DNA from: Lachnoanaerobaculum orale
GTDB lineage: Bacteria > Bacillota > Clostridia > Lachnospirales > Lachnospiraceae
DNA length: 64,000 nt
Direction: 5' to 3'
Assembly: GCF_003862485.1 (NCBI RefSeq)
Contig: NZ_RRCM01000001.1
Coordinates: forward strand, 1,938,384 to 2,002,383
The notes under the pieces were generated by a model, which was not told the DNA's origin, made no database searches, and was given only the letters and a program-made list of their open reading frames with translations. Positions 8,920 to 18,158 of this stretch are shown in pieces. Numbering within the stretch: position 1 is the stretch's first letter; each line of letters opens with the position of its first letter. A program made the position numbers and the translations under genes.

Positions 8920-9984
8920 TTACCTGTTATCAGGTATAGGCTTATATCTCGACCTTTCCATCTCCTCGGGCTCAATATACTTTTTAAAGTCATCAAGGTT
9001 ATTAATCTTATGCGGTAATCCGTCTACCGAATGCCTGCCGTCTACTACCACTCCGTCAAACGATATATCCTCCCCATTCTCAAAAAACATATCCGCTAAT
9101 TCCTTATCGCTTATACTGTCAGGTAACATAAAGGTCACTCTGGCCTTCTCTCCTTCAGATATAAGTTTATCAAGGTTCTCCCTTAATTTTGGAAATAATT
9201 CATATAGTTTTTTATTATCTTTTGGAATTCTACCTATATCATATATATACACATCCATGAAACCTTCCCAATCTGAGAATGAACTAACAGTAATATATGA
9301 ATAAAGTGAATTTTGCTTTAAAAGTATCTCATTAAAAATATCCCGTTTACTAACAACCGCTATCTTTTCACTTTTTTTACATCTGTCCCAAACATCTATT
9401 ATCCAATCTTCAAAATATGTTTCATCTTCAATATTTATAAATACAGCTTTTCCCCTATCTTCATATCCATTTTCTATATCTTTACTTATTTTTTCAGACC
9501 ACACCATAATGTACGGTTTCTCGTAATATTCTAATGCCATTGCTTTATATGGTTTGTCAGGCTTTATATTATCATCATTATCAAAGATACTTTTCACATC
9601 TATTGTTTTGAGCTTTTCCCCTGTTTTAATATCATATATATCAACATTAAATTTATCAAGCTCTGTAGTTTTCAAATTAAATCCCAAAGGATTTCCGTTT
9701 TCATCCCAAAAAGTATCCAAATATCTTCCCTGGAGGTCATTATCTGTAGCATATTTATTGGGGATTATATCATCATCCTCACCTCCCCATTCCATATTAT
9801 CACCTACTCCATTATATAAATACATTACATATAATGCATCGTTATCCTCATTAATTTCACTTGCATAATAGCCGGTTTTATATGTAAGATCATATCCTCC
9901 TCTCTCAACCTTATCTGCTTTTTTAGTGCAAGCACATAAACACAGGCAAAGTAATATGCCTATAAAAATTTTATTTTTTCTCAT
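8920..9984 (-). CDS. Predicted lipoprotein, tandem paralogue A
   Basis: The 354-aa product has a short, basic, hydrophobic signal peptide and a lipobox LCAC (Cys19). GAGGGG lies about 8 nt before the ATG at 9984. The mature domain is rich in Asp, Tyr and Trp (for example NDALYVMYLYNG and ENPLGFNLKTTELDKF-like strands), consistent with a surface-exposed beta-rich fold. Its C-terminus has the SVDG-H-x-x-N/S-x-D pattern shared with the downstream paralogue. It is first in a two-gene operon, with promoter-like sequences at 10049-10086. Function unknown. Confidence 0.8.
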   Translation of the reverse strand: MRKNKIFIGILLCLCLCACTKKADKVERGGYDLTYKTGYYASEINEDNDALYVMYLYNGVGDNMEWGGEDDDIIPNKYATDNDLQGRYLDTFWDENGNPLGFNLKTTELDKFNVDIYDIKTGEKLKTIDVKSIFDNDDNIKPDKPYKAMALEYYEKPYIMVWSEKISKDIENGYEDRGKAVFINIEDETYFEDWIIDVWDRCKKSEKIAVVSKRDIFNEILLKQNSLYSYITVSSFSDWEGFMDVYIYDIGRIPKDNKKLYELFPKLRENLDKLISEGEKARVTFMLPDSISDKELADMFFENGEDISFDGVVVDGRHSVDGLPHKINNLDDFKKYIEPEEMERSRYKPIPDNR

Positions 9985-10048
9985 TTATTTACCCCTCTAC
10001 CGCCTTTTATCCATCATTATAAGCTTCTTAATAAAATTTGCTATTAGC

Positions 10049-10086
10049 TTTATAGTAAATATATCAAATATTAACAATAGAATCAA
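10049..10086 (-). promoter_or_regulatory. Overlapping promoter-like pairs for the tandem lipoproteins
   Basis: On the minus strand, TTGATT (10086-10081) and TATATT (10063-10058) are 17 bp apart. TTGTTA (10077-10072) and TATAAA (10054-10049) are also 17 bp apart. Either could drive the lipoprotein pair. The gap is highly A+T-rich, so both need experimental support. Confidence 0.45.
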
Positions 10087-10167
10087 TATATATTATTTAT
10101 TCTTAGTTATATACTTACAAATTATTATGATTTATCTACAAAAACAATATTTTATGAAAGTCAGTAC

Positions 10168-10216
10168 GTATGCCACAAATGACTGCCATTTTCAAGGTAG
10201 GAGATATTTTTTATTA
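10168..10216. repeat. 49-bp direct repeat, copy 2
   Basis: This is the second copy of the repeat at 7619-7667, in the same orientation, ending 5 bp before the ribH stop. It contains the same inner AAATG-ACTGC-CATTT short palindrome. Together the copies bracket about 2.5 kb containing only the lipoprotein pair and its signals. That suggests the segment was inserted or duplicated as a unit, although no integrase or transposase is present. Confidence 0.85.
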
Positions 10217-10221
10217 ACTAT

Positions 10222-10695
10222 TTAAAGCTGCTTTATAAGATTTACCATCTCTATTGCAGACAATGCACAATCATATCCTTTGTTTCCTGCCTTACTGCCT
10301 GCACGTGCAATCGCCTGCTCTATATTCTCTGTGGTGATAATTCCGAATAATACCGGAACTCCTGTTGCAAGTTCAACCTGTGCGATTCCTTTAGCAGATT
10401 CATTGCATACCAAATCATAGTGAGAAGTATCCCCACGAATAACTGCGCCTACACAAATGATTGCATCATACTTTTTTGAAACAGCCATTTTTTGTGCCGT
10501 TATAGGGATCTCAAAAGCGCCCGGTACCCATGCCGCCGTGATATTTTCTTCTTTGACTCCATGCCTTATAAGACCGTCAACTGCCCCTCCTAAAAGCTTA
10601 TTCACAATAATCTCATTGAATCTTGCCGCTACGATACCTACTCTCATTCCCTCAGGTGCTACCAGTTTTCCTTCTAATAAATTGATGTTTTTCAT
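10222..10695 (-). CDS. ribH: 6,7-dimethyl-8-ribityllumazine synthase
   Basis: RibH condenses 5-amino-6-ribitylaminouracil with 3,4-dihydroxy-2-butanone 4-phosphate to form lumazine. The 157-aa length is standard. Visible motifs are [10 protein letters not shown] near the N-terminus, WVPGAFEIP (about residue 56), the phosphate-binding [12 protein letters not shown] (about residue 82), and the conserved GxKAGNKG segment. A good AAGGAGAAAA site precedes the ATG. It is the last gene of the ribDEBAH transcript. Confidence 0.97.
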   Translation of the reverse strand: MKNINLLEGKLVAPEGMRVGIVAARFNEIIVNKLLGGAVDGLIRHGVKEENITAAWVPGAFEIPITAQKMAVSKKYDAIICVGAVIRGDTSHYDLVCNESAKGIAQVELATGVPVLFGIITTENIEQAIARAGSKAGNKGYDCALSAIEMVNLIKQL

Positions 10696-10713
10696 TTTTT
10701 CTCCTTAATAATC

Positions 10714-11931
10714 TTATAAATTAATTTCTTTAAAAATATGTCCCATTTTTTCCTGTTTTGTCTTCATATATTTTATATCGTACTTCTGAGGCTTGATCTC
10801 AAGCGGAACTCTTTCCTTGATTTTGATTCCGAATCCTCTAAGTCCGTATACTTTCTCAGGGTTGTTAGTCAAAAGTCTCAAAGACTTTACACCAAGATCT
10901 GATAGGATTTGAGCTCCTACCCAGTATTCTCTAAGATCCGGGGCAAATCCAAGCTTTACATTTGCCTCTACGGTATCATAACCCTGTTCTTGAAGCGCAT
11001 ATGCTTTTATTTTATTTATCAGGCCAATGCCTCTGCCTTCCTGTCTCATATAAAGGATAATACCTCTGCCCTCAGATTCCACACGCTTCATAGCTGTCTG
11101 AAGTTGCAAGCCGCAGTCACATCTTAGAGAACCGAATGCATCTCCTGTCAAACACTCGGAGTGTACCCTGCAAAGCACATCTTCTCCGTCTCCTATATCA
11201 CCTTTTACCAATGCAATATGATGTTCTCCAGTAATGTCATTTATATATCCGTGCATTTTAAAATCGCCATACTGAGTCGGAAGGTCGGCAACCGCCTCTT
11301 CTTTTACATGTTTTTCATGTATTCTTATATAATCCTGTAAATCTTTGATTGTGATAAATGTAAGATTATGTTTTTTTGCCATCTCCCAAAGTTCCGGCGT
11401 ACGCATCATATTTCCGTCTTCCTTCATTATCTCACAACATACACCGCATTCTTTCAAACCGGCAAGTCTCATAAGATCCGTTGTAGCTTCAGTATGACCG
11501 TTGCGAACCAAAACTCCCCCTCTTCTTGCAATAAGCGGAAATACATGTCCCGGTCTTCTAAAATCTGTCGGTTTTGAGTTCTCATCCACACATTTCATAA
11601 TAGTAAAGGCTCGCTCCGTTGCCGAAATACCTGTAGTTGTATCTATATGATCAATCGCAACCGTAAATGCAGTACTGTGATTGTCGGTATTTTCGGCAAC
11701 CATTGGAGGAAAGTTGAGTTTTTCGGCGATTTCTTCACTCATTGGTGTACATATAAGTCCCTTTGCATAGGTCGCCATAAAGTTAATATTTTTTTGTGTG
11801 GCAAATTCCGCCGCGCAAATCATATCGCCCTCATTCTCTCTGTCTGGGTCATCCGTAACCAGAATGATTTTTCCTTCTCGCAAATCTTTAAGCGCCTCTT
11901 CAACCGTATTGTAGTTATTATTTTGTTCCAT
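10714..11931 (-). CDS. ribBA: Bifunctional 3,4-dihydroxy-2-butanone 4-phosphate synthase / GTP cyclohydrolase II
   Basis: The N-terminal half (about residues 1-200) is the RibB domain, with [13 protein letters not shown] acid cluster and RRPGHVFPL. The C-terminal half is RibA, with zinc-binding cysteines in [15 protein letters not shown], and the [10 protein letters not shown] nucleotide-binding segment. It supplies both the four-carbon unit and the pyrimidine precursor for riboflavin. Length (405 aa) is typical of the fusion. It follows ribE after 14 bp. Confidence 0.97.
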   Translation of the reverse strand: MEQNNNYNTVEEALKDLREGKIILVTDDPDRENEGDMICAAEFATQKNINFMATYAKGLICTPMSEEIAEKLNFPPMVAENTDNHSTAFTVAIDHIDTTTGISATERAFTIMKCVDENSKPTDFRRPGHVFPLIARRGGVLVRNGHTEATTDLMRLAGLKECGVCCEIMKEDGNMMRTPELWEMAKKHNLTFITIKDLQDYIRIHEKHVKEEAVADLPTQYGDFKMHGYINDITGEHHIALVKGDIGDGEDVLCRVHSECLTGDAFGSLRCDCGLQLQTAMKRVESEGRGIILYMRQEGRGIGLINKIKAYALQEQGYDTVEANVKLGFAPDLREYWVGAQILSDLGVKSLRLLTNNPEKVYGLRGFGIKIKERVPLEIKPQKYDIKYMKTKQEKMGHIFKEINL

Positions 11932-11945
11932 AGTATCCTCCTGTT

Positions 11946-12590
11946 CTAAAACCCGAATTTCTCCAAAAACTCCATTGTAATTTCAGATTCCTTTTTTTCT
12001 TTTTTATTTCCAAGTAATCTCTCTACATATTTTCCTATTACATCATTTTCAAGATTAACAATATCTCCCGGATGTTTTGATAAAAGTGTTGTTTCTTCTC
12101 CTGTATGCGGTATTACAGATACTTTAAAACCTGTTTCACCAACTTTTGCCACCGTCAAACTTATTCCGTCAATGCAAACGGAGCCTTTTTCCACAATCAG
12201 ATGCAGTATTTCATGTGAGGTTTCAATTGACACCCAAACTGCATTTTCTTCACGAATCATGGAGCTGATTACTCCGATACCGTCAATATGTCCGCTCACT
12301 ATATGGCCTCCGAATCTCCCATTTGCGGCCATTGCGCGCTCAAGATTGACCTTACTTCCTCTCTTGCAGTTTTTAAAACTGCTTCTTCTGACAGTCTCCG
12401 CCATCACATCAGCCTTAAATCCGTCAGGAAATAAAGATGTGACCGTCAAGCACACTCCGTTCACCGCAATACTGTCACCGATTTTCGTGCCTTCAAGTAC
12501 TTTCTTTGCTTTCACTTCCAAACTTCCCGATTCCCCTCTTATATTGATATAAGCGATTTCTCCCTGTTCTTCCACTATGCCTGTAAACAT
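11946..12590 (-). CDS. ribE: Riboflavin synthase, alpha chain
   Basis: The enzyme dismutates two lumazines to riboflavin. The protein starts with the diagnostic MFTGIVEE and contains two lumazine-binding repeats, the first with [12 protein letters not shown] and the second with [12 protein letters not shown]. At 214 aa it is normal. Its ATG overlaps the ribD stop (TAATG) and GGGGAGG lies upstream, which suggests translational coupling. Confidence 0.96.
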   Translation of the reverse strand: MFTGIVEEQGEIAYINIRGESGSLEVKAKKVLEGTKIGDSIAVNGVCLTVTSLFPDGFKADVMAETVRRSSFKNCKRGSKVNLERAMAANGRFGGHIVSGHIDGIGVISSMIREENAVWVSIETSHEILHLIVEKGSVCIDGISLTVAKVGETGFKVSVIPHTGEETTLLSKHPGDIVNLENDVIGKYVERLLGNKKEKKESEITMEFLEKFGF

Positions 12591-13699
12591 TATTCCTCCC
12601 CTTCTTTTTCATACAATTTACATGTGATTTTGATATCTTCACCGATTTGACAAATATCGACATATTTCAGTCTCACAGCCTCCGAAGGAAGATTTACACC
12701 GATACCCTCTATAGGAGTTTTGCCGTTTGCACCTCCAAATAATTTCGGTGCTATAAAAGCTTGTACTTCTTTTACGATTCCCGCTCTTACGGCACTTTCA
12801 TTTAATGTGCCCCCACCTTCCAAAAGAATACTGTCAATACCTTCATTTCCAAGATATATCATCAGTTTTTTAAGATCTATTTGATTTCTCTCATCCGGGC
12901 AATATAATGTCTCCACCCCTAAGGAATGTAATCTTTCTAATTTTTCCTGAATATTTTGTGAATACGCATATACCACTATTGTTCTTTGATTAAAAGCGGT
13001 TTTTACAATTTGACTGTCTTCTTTGATCCTAAGTTTACTGTCACATATAATTCGTACAGGGTTTTTCTTATCCTTTACTCTGACATTTAACATCGGATCA
13101 TCTGCAAGTACCGTTCCTATCCCGACCATAATACCCATATACCTGTGGCGCATATGCTGTACTTCCTCTCTCGCCTCTTTTCCGGTAACCCATTTTGATT
13201 CTCCTGTTTTTGTAGCTATCTTTCCGTCCAGGGTCATGGCATACTTCATCACCACATAGGGTATTTTGGTCTTAATATAATGAAAGAATATGGGATTTAA
13301 TTTGTCACACTCTTCTCTCAAAAAGTCCTCCACTACACTGATCCCTGCCTCTTTTAAGATTTGTACACCTTTTCCTGACACTTTTGGATTAGGATCTTTA
13401 GAACCTATTACAACTTTTCCGATTTTGTGCTCAATGATTGCCTGTGTACATGGCGGAGTCTTGCCATAATGACAACAGGGCTCCATTGTCACATACATTG
13501 TTGCCCCTTTTGCAGATTCTTTAAGCGATGCAAAAGCATTTCTTTCCGCATGAAGCTCACCGTATTTTTTGTGATAACCTTCTCCGATTATCCTTCCGTC
13601 TCTTACAATCACAGCACCTACCATAGGATTGGGATTTGTCCATCCCTCTCCTTTTTTTGCCAGACTGATTGCTCTGAGCATATATTCTTTATCAGTCAA
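12590..13699 (-). CDS. ribD: Riboflavin biosynthesis deaminase/reductase RibD
   Basis: The start is a TTG at 13699 with AAGGGA just upstream; this gives a 369-aa protein that begins with the usual TDKEYMLRAISLA. A longer frame to 13825 would run through two terminators and is not used. The deaminase domain has the zinc motif HAERNAF and PCCHYGKTPPC. The reductase domain begins near KTKIPYVVMKYAMTLDGKIAT and includes LLEGGGTLNESA. It performs steps 2 and 3 of riboflavin synthesis and is the first gene of the operon. Confidence 0.95.
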   Translation of the reverse strand: MTDKEYMLRAISLAKKGEGWTNPNPMVGAVIVRDGRIIGEGYHKKYGELHAERNAFASLKESAKGATMYVTMEPCCHYGKTPPCTQAIIEHKIGKVVIGSKDPNPKVSGKGVQILKEAGISVVEDFLREECDKLNPIFFHYIKTKIPYVVMKYAMTLDGKIATKTGESKWVTGKEAREEVQHMRHRYMGIMVGIGTVLADDPMLNVRVKDKKNPVRIICDSKLRIKEDSQIVKTAFNQRTIVVYAYSQNIQEKLERLHSLGVETLYCPDERNQIDLKKLMIYLGNEGIDSILLEGGGTLNESAVRAGIVKEVQAFIAPKLFGGANGKTPIEGIGVNLPSEAVRLKYVDICQIGEDIKITCKLYEKEGEE

Positions 13700-13732
13700 C
13701 TCTATCCCTTCTTTCTTTTTAGAGATTTGGGT

Positions 13733-13763
13733 ATAAAAAATCCCCTGAAAATATTTCCAGGGG
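13733..13763 (-). terminator. Second terminator in the ribD leader
   Basis: On the minus strand CCCCTG and CAGGGG pair around an A+T-rich loop, followed by ATTTTTTAT. It lies only about 35 nt before the ribD start. It may be a second stop point, or a hairpin that influences access to the ribosome binding site. Confidence 0.8.
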
Positions 13764-13796
13764 TGGTGACAACTGTTATTTATGCCGTGTAAATAT

Positions 13797-13836
13797 ATTA
13801 AAAAGGCTCTGAAATGGTTCACCATCTCAGAGCCTT
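13797..13836 (-). terminator. First terminator in the ribD leader (riboswitch expression platform)
   Basis: A near-perfect 16-bp stem, AAGGCTCTGAGATGG and CCATTTCAGAGCCTT with a TGAA loop, is followed by TTTAAT on the minus strand. It begins about 40 nt after the FMN aptamer, the usual place for an off-switch terminator. Confidence 0.85.
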
Positions 13837-13874
13837 GATACTACATACATTTATCTACAAATTAACCGTATCAA

Positions 13875-13984
13875 AATCTTCTTTCATCCAGACTGTACTG
13901 TCGGCTCCGGAATCTCACCGGATCATGCCATAGGCTCGCGGGCTTTACCGCCGGTAGGGACTTTCACCCTGCCCTGAAGATATC
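13875..13984 (-). ncRNA. FMN riboswitch (RFN element)
   Basis: On the minus strand the sequence runs ATCTTCAGGGCAGGGTGA, then CCCTACCGGCGGTAA and GAGCCCGCGAG-like arms, and ends GACAGTACAGTCTGGATG with AGAAGAT closing the first stem. These are the conserved RFN blocks. It lies before ribD-ribE-ribBA-ribH, so FMN would switch the operon off by termination. The first terminator stem starts about 40 nt downstream. Confidence 0.97.
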
Positions 13985-13993
13985 TTTTCGTTA

Positions 13994-14022
13994 ATCATAA
14001 TACTTAATTTGGGATTTGTAAA
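13994..14022 (-). promoter_or_regulatory. Promoter for the riboflavin operon
   Basis: TTTACA (14022-14017) and TATGAT (13999-13994) on the minus strand are 17 bp apart. The predicted transcription start falls just before the FMN aptamer, which fits a riboswitch-controlled transcript. Confidence 0.65.
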
Positions 14023-14065
14023 GTATCTGCACTATAATTGTATGTTTTTTCATAGATTTTATATT

Positions 14066-14491
14066 TTATTTCAACAACTCATCCATTGTATGCCAGCCAA
14101 GTACTGCGCACTTTACTCTTGCAGGCATATGTGAGATATCTTTTAAGGCTCCGGCCTCGTCAAGCTCATCTATCTCTTCGTCAGTTGCCTCTCCCTTTAT
14201 CATACGGAAAAACATATCTGAGAGTCTGATAGCTTCATCCTTTTCAAGACCTATTACCATATCAAGCATTATATCCGCTGAAGCCTGTGATATGGCACAT
14301 CCGTCACCTACAAATGCTCCGTCTTCTATAATACCCTCGTCATTTACCTTAAGCTTTAAAGTGATATGGTCTCCGCAACTTGGATTCACACCGTCCAGTA
14401 CAAGGTTTGCATCAGGCAAATCATGCTTGTGATAAGGTCTTAAATTGTGTTCTGTCAGAATTTCATTATAAAAGGCTCTGTTATCACTCAT
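14066..14491 (-). CDS. sufU: Fe-S cluster assembly protein SufU
   Basis: The 141-aa product has the SufU pattern with C39, D41, C65 and C128, in NPSCGDH, GDGCAISQAS and VKCAVLGW. In Firmicutes SufU is a zinc-dependent sulfurtransferase that accepts sulfur from SufS. Its start overlaps the sufS stop by 8 bp. It is the last gene of the suf operon. Confidence 0.95.
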   Translation of the reverse strand: MSDNRAFYNEILTEHNLRPYHKHDLPDANLVLDGVNPSCGDHITLKLKVNDEGIIEDGAFVGDGCAISQASADIMLDMVIGLEKDEAIRLSDMFFRMIKGEATDEEIDELDEAGALKDISHMPARVKCAVLGWHTMDELLK

Positions 14492-15701
14492 CGTATCCCA
14501 TCTCCTTTCTTATATCTGATAGAGCTGCTGCGAGTGCATCTATCTCTTCCTTTGTATTATAGAAAGAAAGGCTTGCTCTTGTAGTTGAATTTATCTTGAG
14601 ATGCTGCAACAGCGGCTGTGCACAGTGATGTCCGGCTCTTACAGCAATGCCCTTTGAATCAAGGATTGTCGATACATCATGCGGATGCACTCCCTCAAGT
14701 ATAAAGTTAATTATACCGCTGTGCTTAGCAGGATCCTTTGAACCAAGTATTCTGACATACTTGTTCTTTGAAAGAACCTCAATAGCATACTCACTAAGCT
14801 CTCTTTCGATACTCTCTATCTTCTCATAGCCTATGCTCTCTATATAGTCGATAGCCGCCGCAAGACCTACCGCACCTTCCGCGTTTACAGTACCGGCTTC
14901 AAACTTGTGCGGAAGCTCGGCATATGTTGCCGAATCTCTTGTAACATACTCTATCATCTCTCCACCGCTGAGGAAAGGAGGCATAGCATCAAGCAACTCT
15001 TTCTTACCGTAGAGTACACCGATACCCATAGGTCCGCAAAGCTTGTGACCTGAGAATGCAAAGAAGTCAGCATTCAGTTCTCTTACATCTATTTTCTTAT
15101 GAGGTATGCTCTGTGCACCGTCAACAACCGCTACTGCACCCACACTGTGAGCCTTCTCAATTATATACTCTATAGGTGTAGGAATACCCAGTACATTTGA
15201 AATCTGTGTACAAGCTACAATCTTTGTCTTTTCATTTATTTTTGAATCTATTTCAGCCTTTGTGATCTCTCCGTCTTCCTCGCAATCAAGGAATACAAGC
15301 TTGGCTCCTGTAGCTTTTGCCACCATCTGCCACGGAAGCATATTTGAATGATGCTCAAGTATACTTACAACTATCTCATCGCCTGCTTTTATATTGTTAA
15401 GACCGTAGCTGTATGCCACAAGGTTAAGGCTCTCTGTAGCATTTCTTGTAAATACTATCTCTTCACTTCCTGCCGCGCCTATAAACTTTGCAACCTTGGC
15501 TCTGGCATTCTCATAGTCCTCGGTAGCTTCAACACTGAGTTTATACACTCCTCTTAAAGGATTGGCATTGTGATGCTTATAAAACTCATTCATCGCATCA
15601 AGTACCACCTGTGGTCTTTGTGAAGTAGCCGCATTATCCATATATATTACATCACTTGATTCCAAAAGTGGAAAGTCGGCTCTATATACGCTCTTGCTCA
15701 T
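14484..15701 (-). CDS. sufS: Cysteine desulfurase SufS
   Basis: The PLP lysine is K220 in SGHK, and the catalytic cysteine is C360 in AGHHCAQP, with the group II desulfurase spacing. Start 15701 is chosen because GGGAGG lies about 8 nt upstream; the in-frame codon 24 bp earlier has no signal. The 405-aa enzyme converts cysteine to alanine and passes sulfur to SufU. Its start lies 20 bp inside the sufD 3' end. Confidence 0.95.
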   Translation of the reverse strand: MSKSVYRADFPLLESSDVIYMDNAATSQRPQVVLDAMNEFYKHHNANPLRGVYKLSVEATEDYENARAKVAKFIGAAGSEEIVFTRNATESLNLVAYSYGLNNIKAGDEIVVSILEHHSNMLPWQMVAKATGAKLVFLDCEEDGEITKAEIDSKINEKTKIVACTQISNVLGIPTPIEYIIEKAHSVGAVAVVDGAQSIPHKKIDVRELNADFFAFSGHKLCGPMGIGVLYGKKELLDAMPPFLSGGEMIEYVTRDSATYAELPHKFEAGTVNAEGAVGLAAAIDYIESIGYEKIESIERELSEYAIEVLSKNKYVRILGSKDPAKHSGIINFILEGVHPHDVSTILDSKGIAVRAGHHCAQPLLQHLKINSTTRASLSFYNTKEEIDALAAALSDIRKEMGYDE

Positions 15702-16749
15702 CTTCGCTACCTCCCAGATAAACATTTATCTTCTCCTCAAGTGCCACATTCTCAAGCTTCTTGCCTATAGCATCTATTCTGGCTCTGGCTACCATCTTTG
15801 TAACACTTTCCTTATCCATACCTCTTGAAGTAAGGTAAAAAAGCATCTCTTCATCAAGGTTTCCTATGGAAGCACCATGTGTTCCGACCACATCTTCCTC
15901 GGCACAAAGTATTACAGGTATACTCTGATTGTGGATATTCTGACCTAAAAGAAGTACATCCTCACTCTCTTCACCTGTCGCATCCTTTGCACCTCGCTTA
16001 AAGTCGATTGTGCCTCTAAGGAGCTTGCCTGAATTGTCATTAAGTACTCCCGAAGCTATCATCTTTGAGTTTGTGGATTTTCCTATATGGTCGGCCACAT
16101 AGTTAAGATCTATCTGATCCTCGGCCTTACCATAATATCCGAGATCTGATATGAACTCACTTCTTTTACCTACAAGGCTTGCTCTTGCTCCTGCAAATAT
16201 CTTCTTACCGCCAAGTAAAAGCTGAACAAGTTCAAATGAAGCGTCCTTGTCAACATTTGCACCTATATCGTTAAGTGAGATATCACTGTCTGACTGAAGC
16301 CCTACCTGATAAAGCTTCACTTTTGCATTTTTTTCGGCATATACCAATGTCTGTACTGCAAGTGCACCCTCATTTTCATTATTTGATGAGTAATCCATCC
16401 ATACACTTACATCACTGCCTTCCGCCGCATAGATATATACTCTTACCTTGGCAAGGTTTTCCTTGTCTCTGCATATATTTATATGAGTCTTTGAAACTTT
16501 TCCTGTAAGTGTATTTATAATAATATCCTCACTATTTTCACTCATAAGCTCTGACATAGTCTCGCCCATTCCTGTAGGCAGTGCATTCATCTTTTCGATA
16601 TTTTCACTTGACAGTTCATTATTTGCATTCTCATTTAATACTTTTATATTTGCGCTGCCGGTTTCACTTGGTATTGAAATAGCAGTCTCATTCATCTTAA
16701 GCCATCTCCAGGTAAGGACCGGTATCTTATTTAAAACAATATCTTTCAT
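15682..16749 (-). CDS. sufD: Fe-S cluster assembly protein SufD
   Basis: The protein is 355 aa. The N-terminus is variable, then the SufB/SufD core begins with an extended beta-helix (KVRVYIYAAEGSDVSV onward). The C-terminal part has the conserved VVGTHGASIGNLDEEMLFYLTSRG segment. It overlaps sufB by one base (TAATG), so translation is probably coupled. SufD forms the SufBC2D scaffold complex with SufB and SufC. Confidence 0.94.
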   Translation of the reverse strand: MKDIVLNKIPVLTWRWLKMNETAISIPSETGSANIKVLNENANNELSSENIEKMNALPTGMGETMSELMSENSEDIIINTLTGKVSKTHINICRDKENLAKVRVYIYAAEGSDVSVWMDYSSNNENEGALAVQTLVYAEKNAKVKLYQVGLQSDSDISLNDIGANVDKDASFELVQLLLGGKKIFAGARASLVGKRSEFISDLGYYGKAEDQIDLNYVADHIGKSTNSKMIASGVLNDNSGKLLRGTIDFKRGAKDATGEESEDVLLLGQNIHNQSIPVILCAEEDVVGTHGASIGNLDEEMLFYLTSRGMDKESVTKMVARARIDAIGKKLENVALEEKINVYLGGSEDEQERI

Positions 16750-18158
16750 TAACCAATACTTCCTTTCATCTCTAATTGAATGAGATTGTTCATCTCCACC
16801 GCATACTCAAGCGGCAACTCTTTTGATACATTGTCGGCAAATCCGCTTACAATCATTGCTCTGGCATCTTCCTCGCTGATACCGCGGTTCATAAGATAGA
16901 ATACGGCGTCATCACTGATTCTACCTATTCTTGCCTCATGTCCTACATCCGCATTCGCACATCTTATATCCATTGCAGGTAATGTATCGGAGCGTGATAT
17001 ATCATCAAGCATCAACGACTCACATGATACCGACGACTTTGAATTATTCGCCTTTTCAGATACCACTACCGCATTTCTGAATGTAGATATGCCGCCTGCC
17101 TTTGATATTGACTTTGTACTTATAACCGACGATGTATCAGGTGCCGCATGTACAACCTTTGAACCTGTATCAAGGTTTTGTCCTTCACCTGCAAATGTGA
17201 TTCCGGTGAACTCCATTCTTGCACCTCTACCCTTTAAAATACTCATAGGATAAAGATATGATACATGTGAACCGAACGAACCTGAAACCCACTCGATTCT
17301 TCCGCCCTCTTCCACAACGGCTCTCTTTGTGTTGAGGTTGTACATATTCTTTGACCAGTTCTCAATAGTTGAATATCTGAGTCTGGCATTCTTTCCTACG
17401 TACAGCTCCACACATCCTGCGTGAAGATTGGCCACATTGTACTTCGGTGCAGAACATCCTTCAATAAAGTGAAGGTCCGCACCCTCATCCACGATAATAA
17501 GTGTATGCTCAAACTGTCCTGCTCCCTTTGCATTAAGTCTGAAGTATGACTGCAAAGGAATATCCAGATGAACGCCCTTCGGTACATATACAAATGAACC
17601 TCCTGACCACACCGCACCATGTAATGCCGCAAACTTATGGTCTTTCGGCTTTACAAGTTTCATAAAATGCTTCTGAATCATATCCGCAAATTCGCCATGC
17701 ATTGCACTTTCAAGGTCGGTATATACAACTCCCATCTGTGAAACTTCATCTCTTACATTGTGATATACAAGTTCTGAATCATACTGTGCTCCTACACCTG
17801 CAAGTGACTTTCTCTCCGCCTGCGGAATACCGAGCTTTTCAAATGTATCCTTTATCTCCTCCGGTACATCCGACCACTTGGTCTTCATATTTGTATTCGG
17901 TCTTACATAGGTAACTATATCGTCCATATCAAGACCCTCTATGGACGGACCCCATGGCGGAACTTCCATCTGATTATATATTTGTAATGCCTGTAATCTG
18001 AAATTCTGCATCCATGTAGGATCATTCTTTTCTTTTGAAATCTGAGATACAAGTTCAGGTGTAAGACCTGCGGCTATTTTGAAGTTGTCCTTATCTTCAT
18101 TTCTAAAGTCATAAATACTCCTGTTGATGTCTTCTACATATGTCTTTTCCTTCATCAT
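16749..18158 (-). CDS. sufB: Fe-S cluster assembly protein SufB
   Basis: At 469 aa this is full-length SufB. Recognisable segments include YVRPNTNMKTKWSDVP, GSFVYVPKGVHLDIPLQSYF, the beta-helix core near FIEGCSAP, and NADVGHEARIGRISDDAVFYLMNRG near the C-terminus. It forms the main cluster-assembly scaffold. The start overlaps the sufC stop (ATGA) and has AGGAGAG upstream. Confidence 0.97.
   Translation of the reverse strand: MMKEKTYVEDINRSIYDFRNEDKDNFKIAAGLTPELVSQISKEKNDPTWMQNFRLQALQIYNQMEVPPWGPSIEGLDMDDIVTYVRPNTNMKTKWSDVPEEIKDTFEKLGIPQAERKSLAGVGAQYDSELVYHNVRDEVSQMGVVYTDLESAMHGEFADMIQKHFMKLVKPKDHKFAALHGAVWSGGSFVYVPKGVHLDIPLQSYFRLNAKGAGQFEHTLIIVDEGADLHFIEGCSAPKYNVANLHAGCVELYVGKNARLRYSTIENWSKNMYNLNTKRAVVEEGGRIEWVSGSFGSHVSYLYPMSILKGRGARMEFTGITFAGEGQNLDTGSKVVHAAPDTSSVISTKSISKAGGISTFRNAVVVSEKANNSKSSVSCESLMLDDISRSDTLPAMDIRCANADVGHEARIGRISDDAVFYLMNRGISEEDARAMIVSGFADNVSKELPLEYAVEMNNLIQLEMKGSIG

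Noticed and set aside
10168-10225. Short ORF reading through repeat copy 2 on the plus strand
   Set aside because: It is a read-through of A+T-rich spacer, with no start signal or homology.
13700-13825. N-terminal extension of RibD to 13825
   Set aside because: It would translate through two terminator hairpins and part of the riboswitch platform; RibD homology begins just at the TTG at 13699, which has a ribosome binding site.
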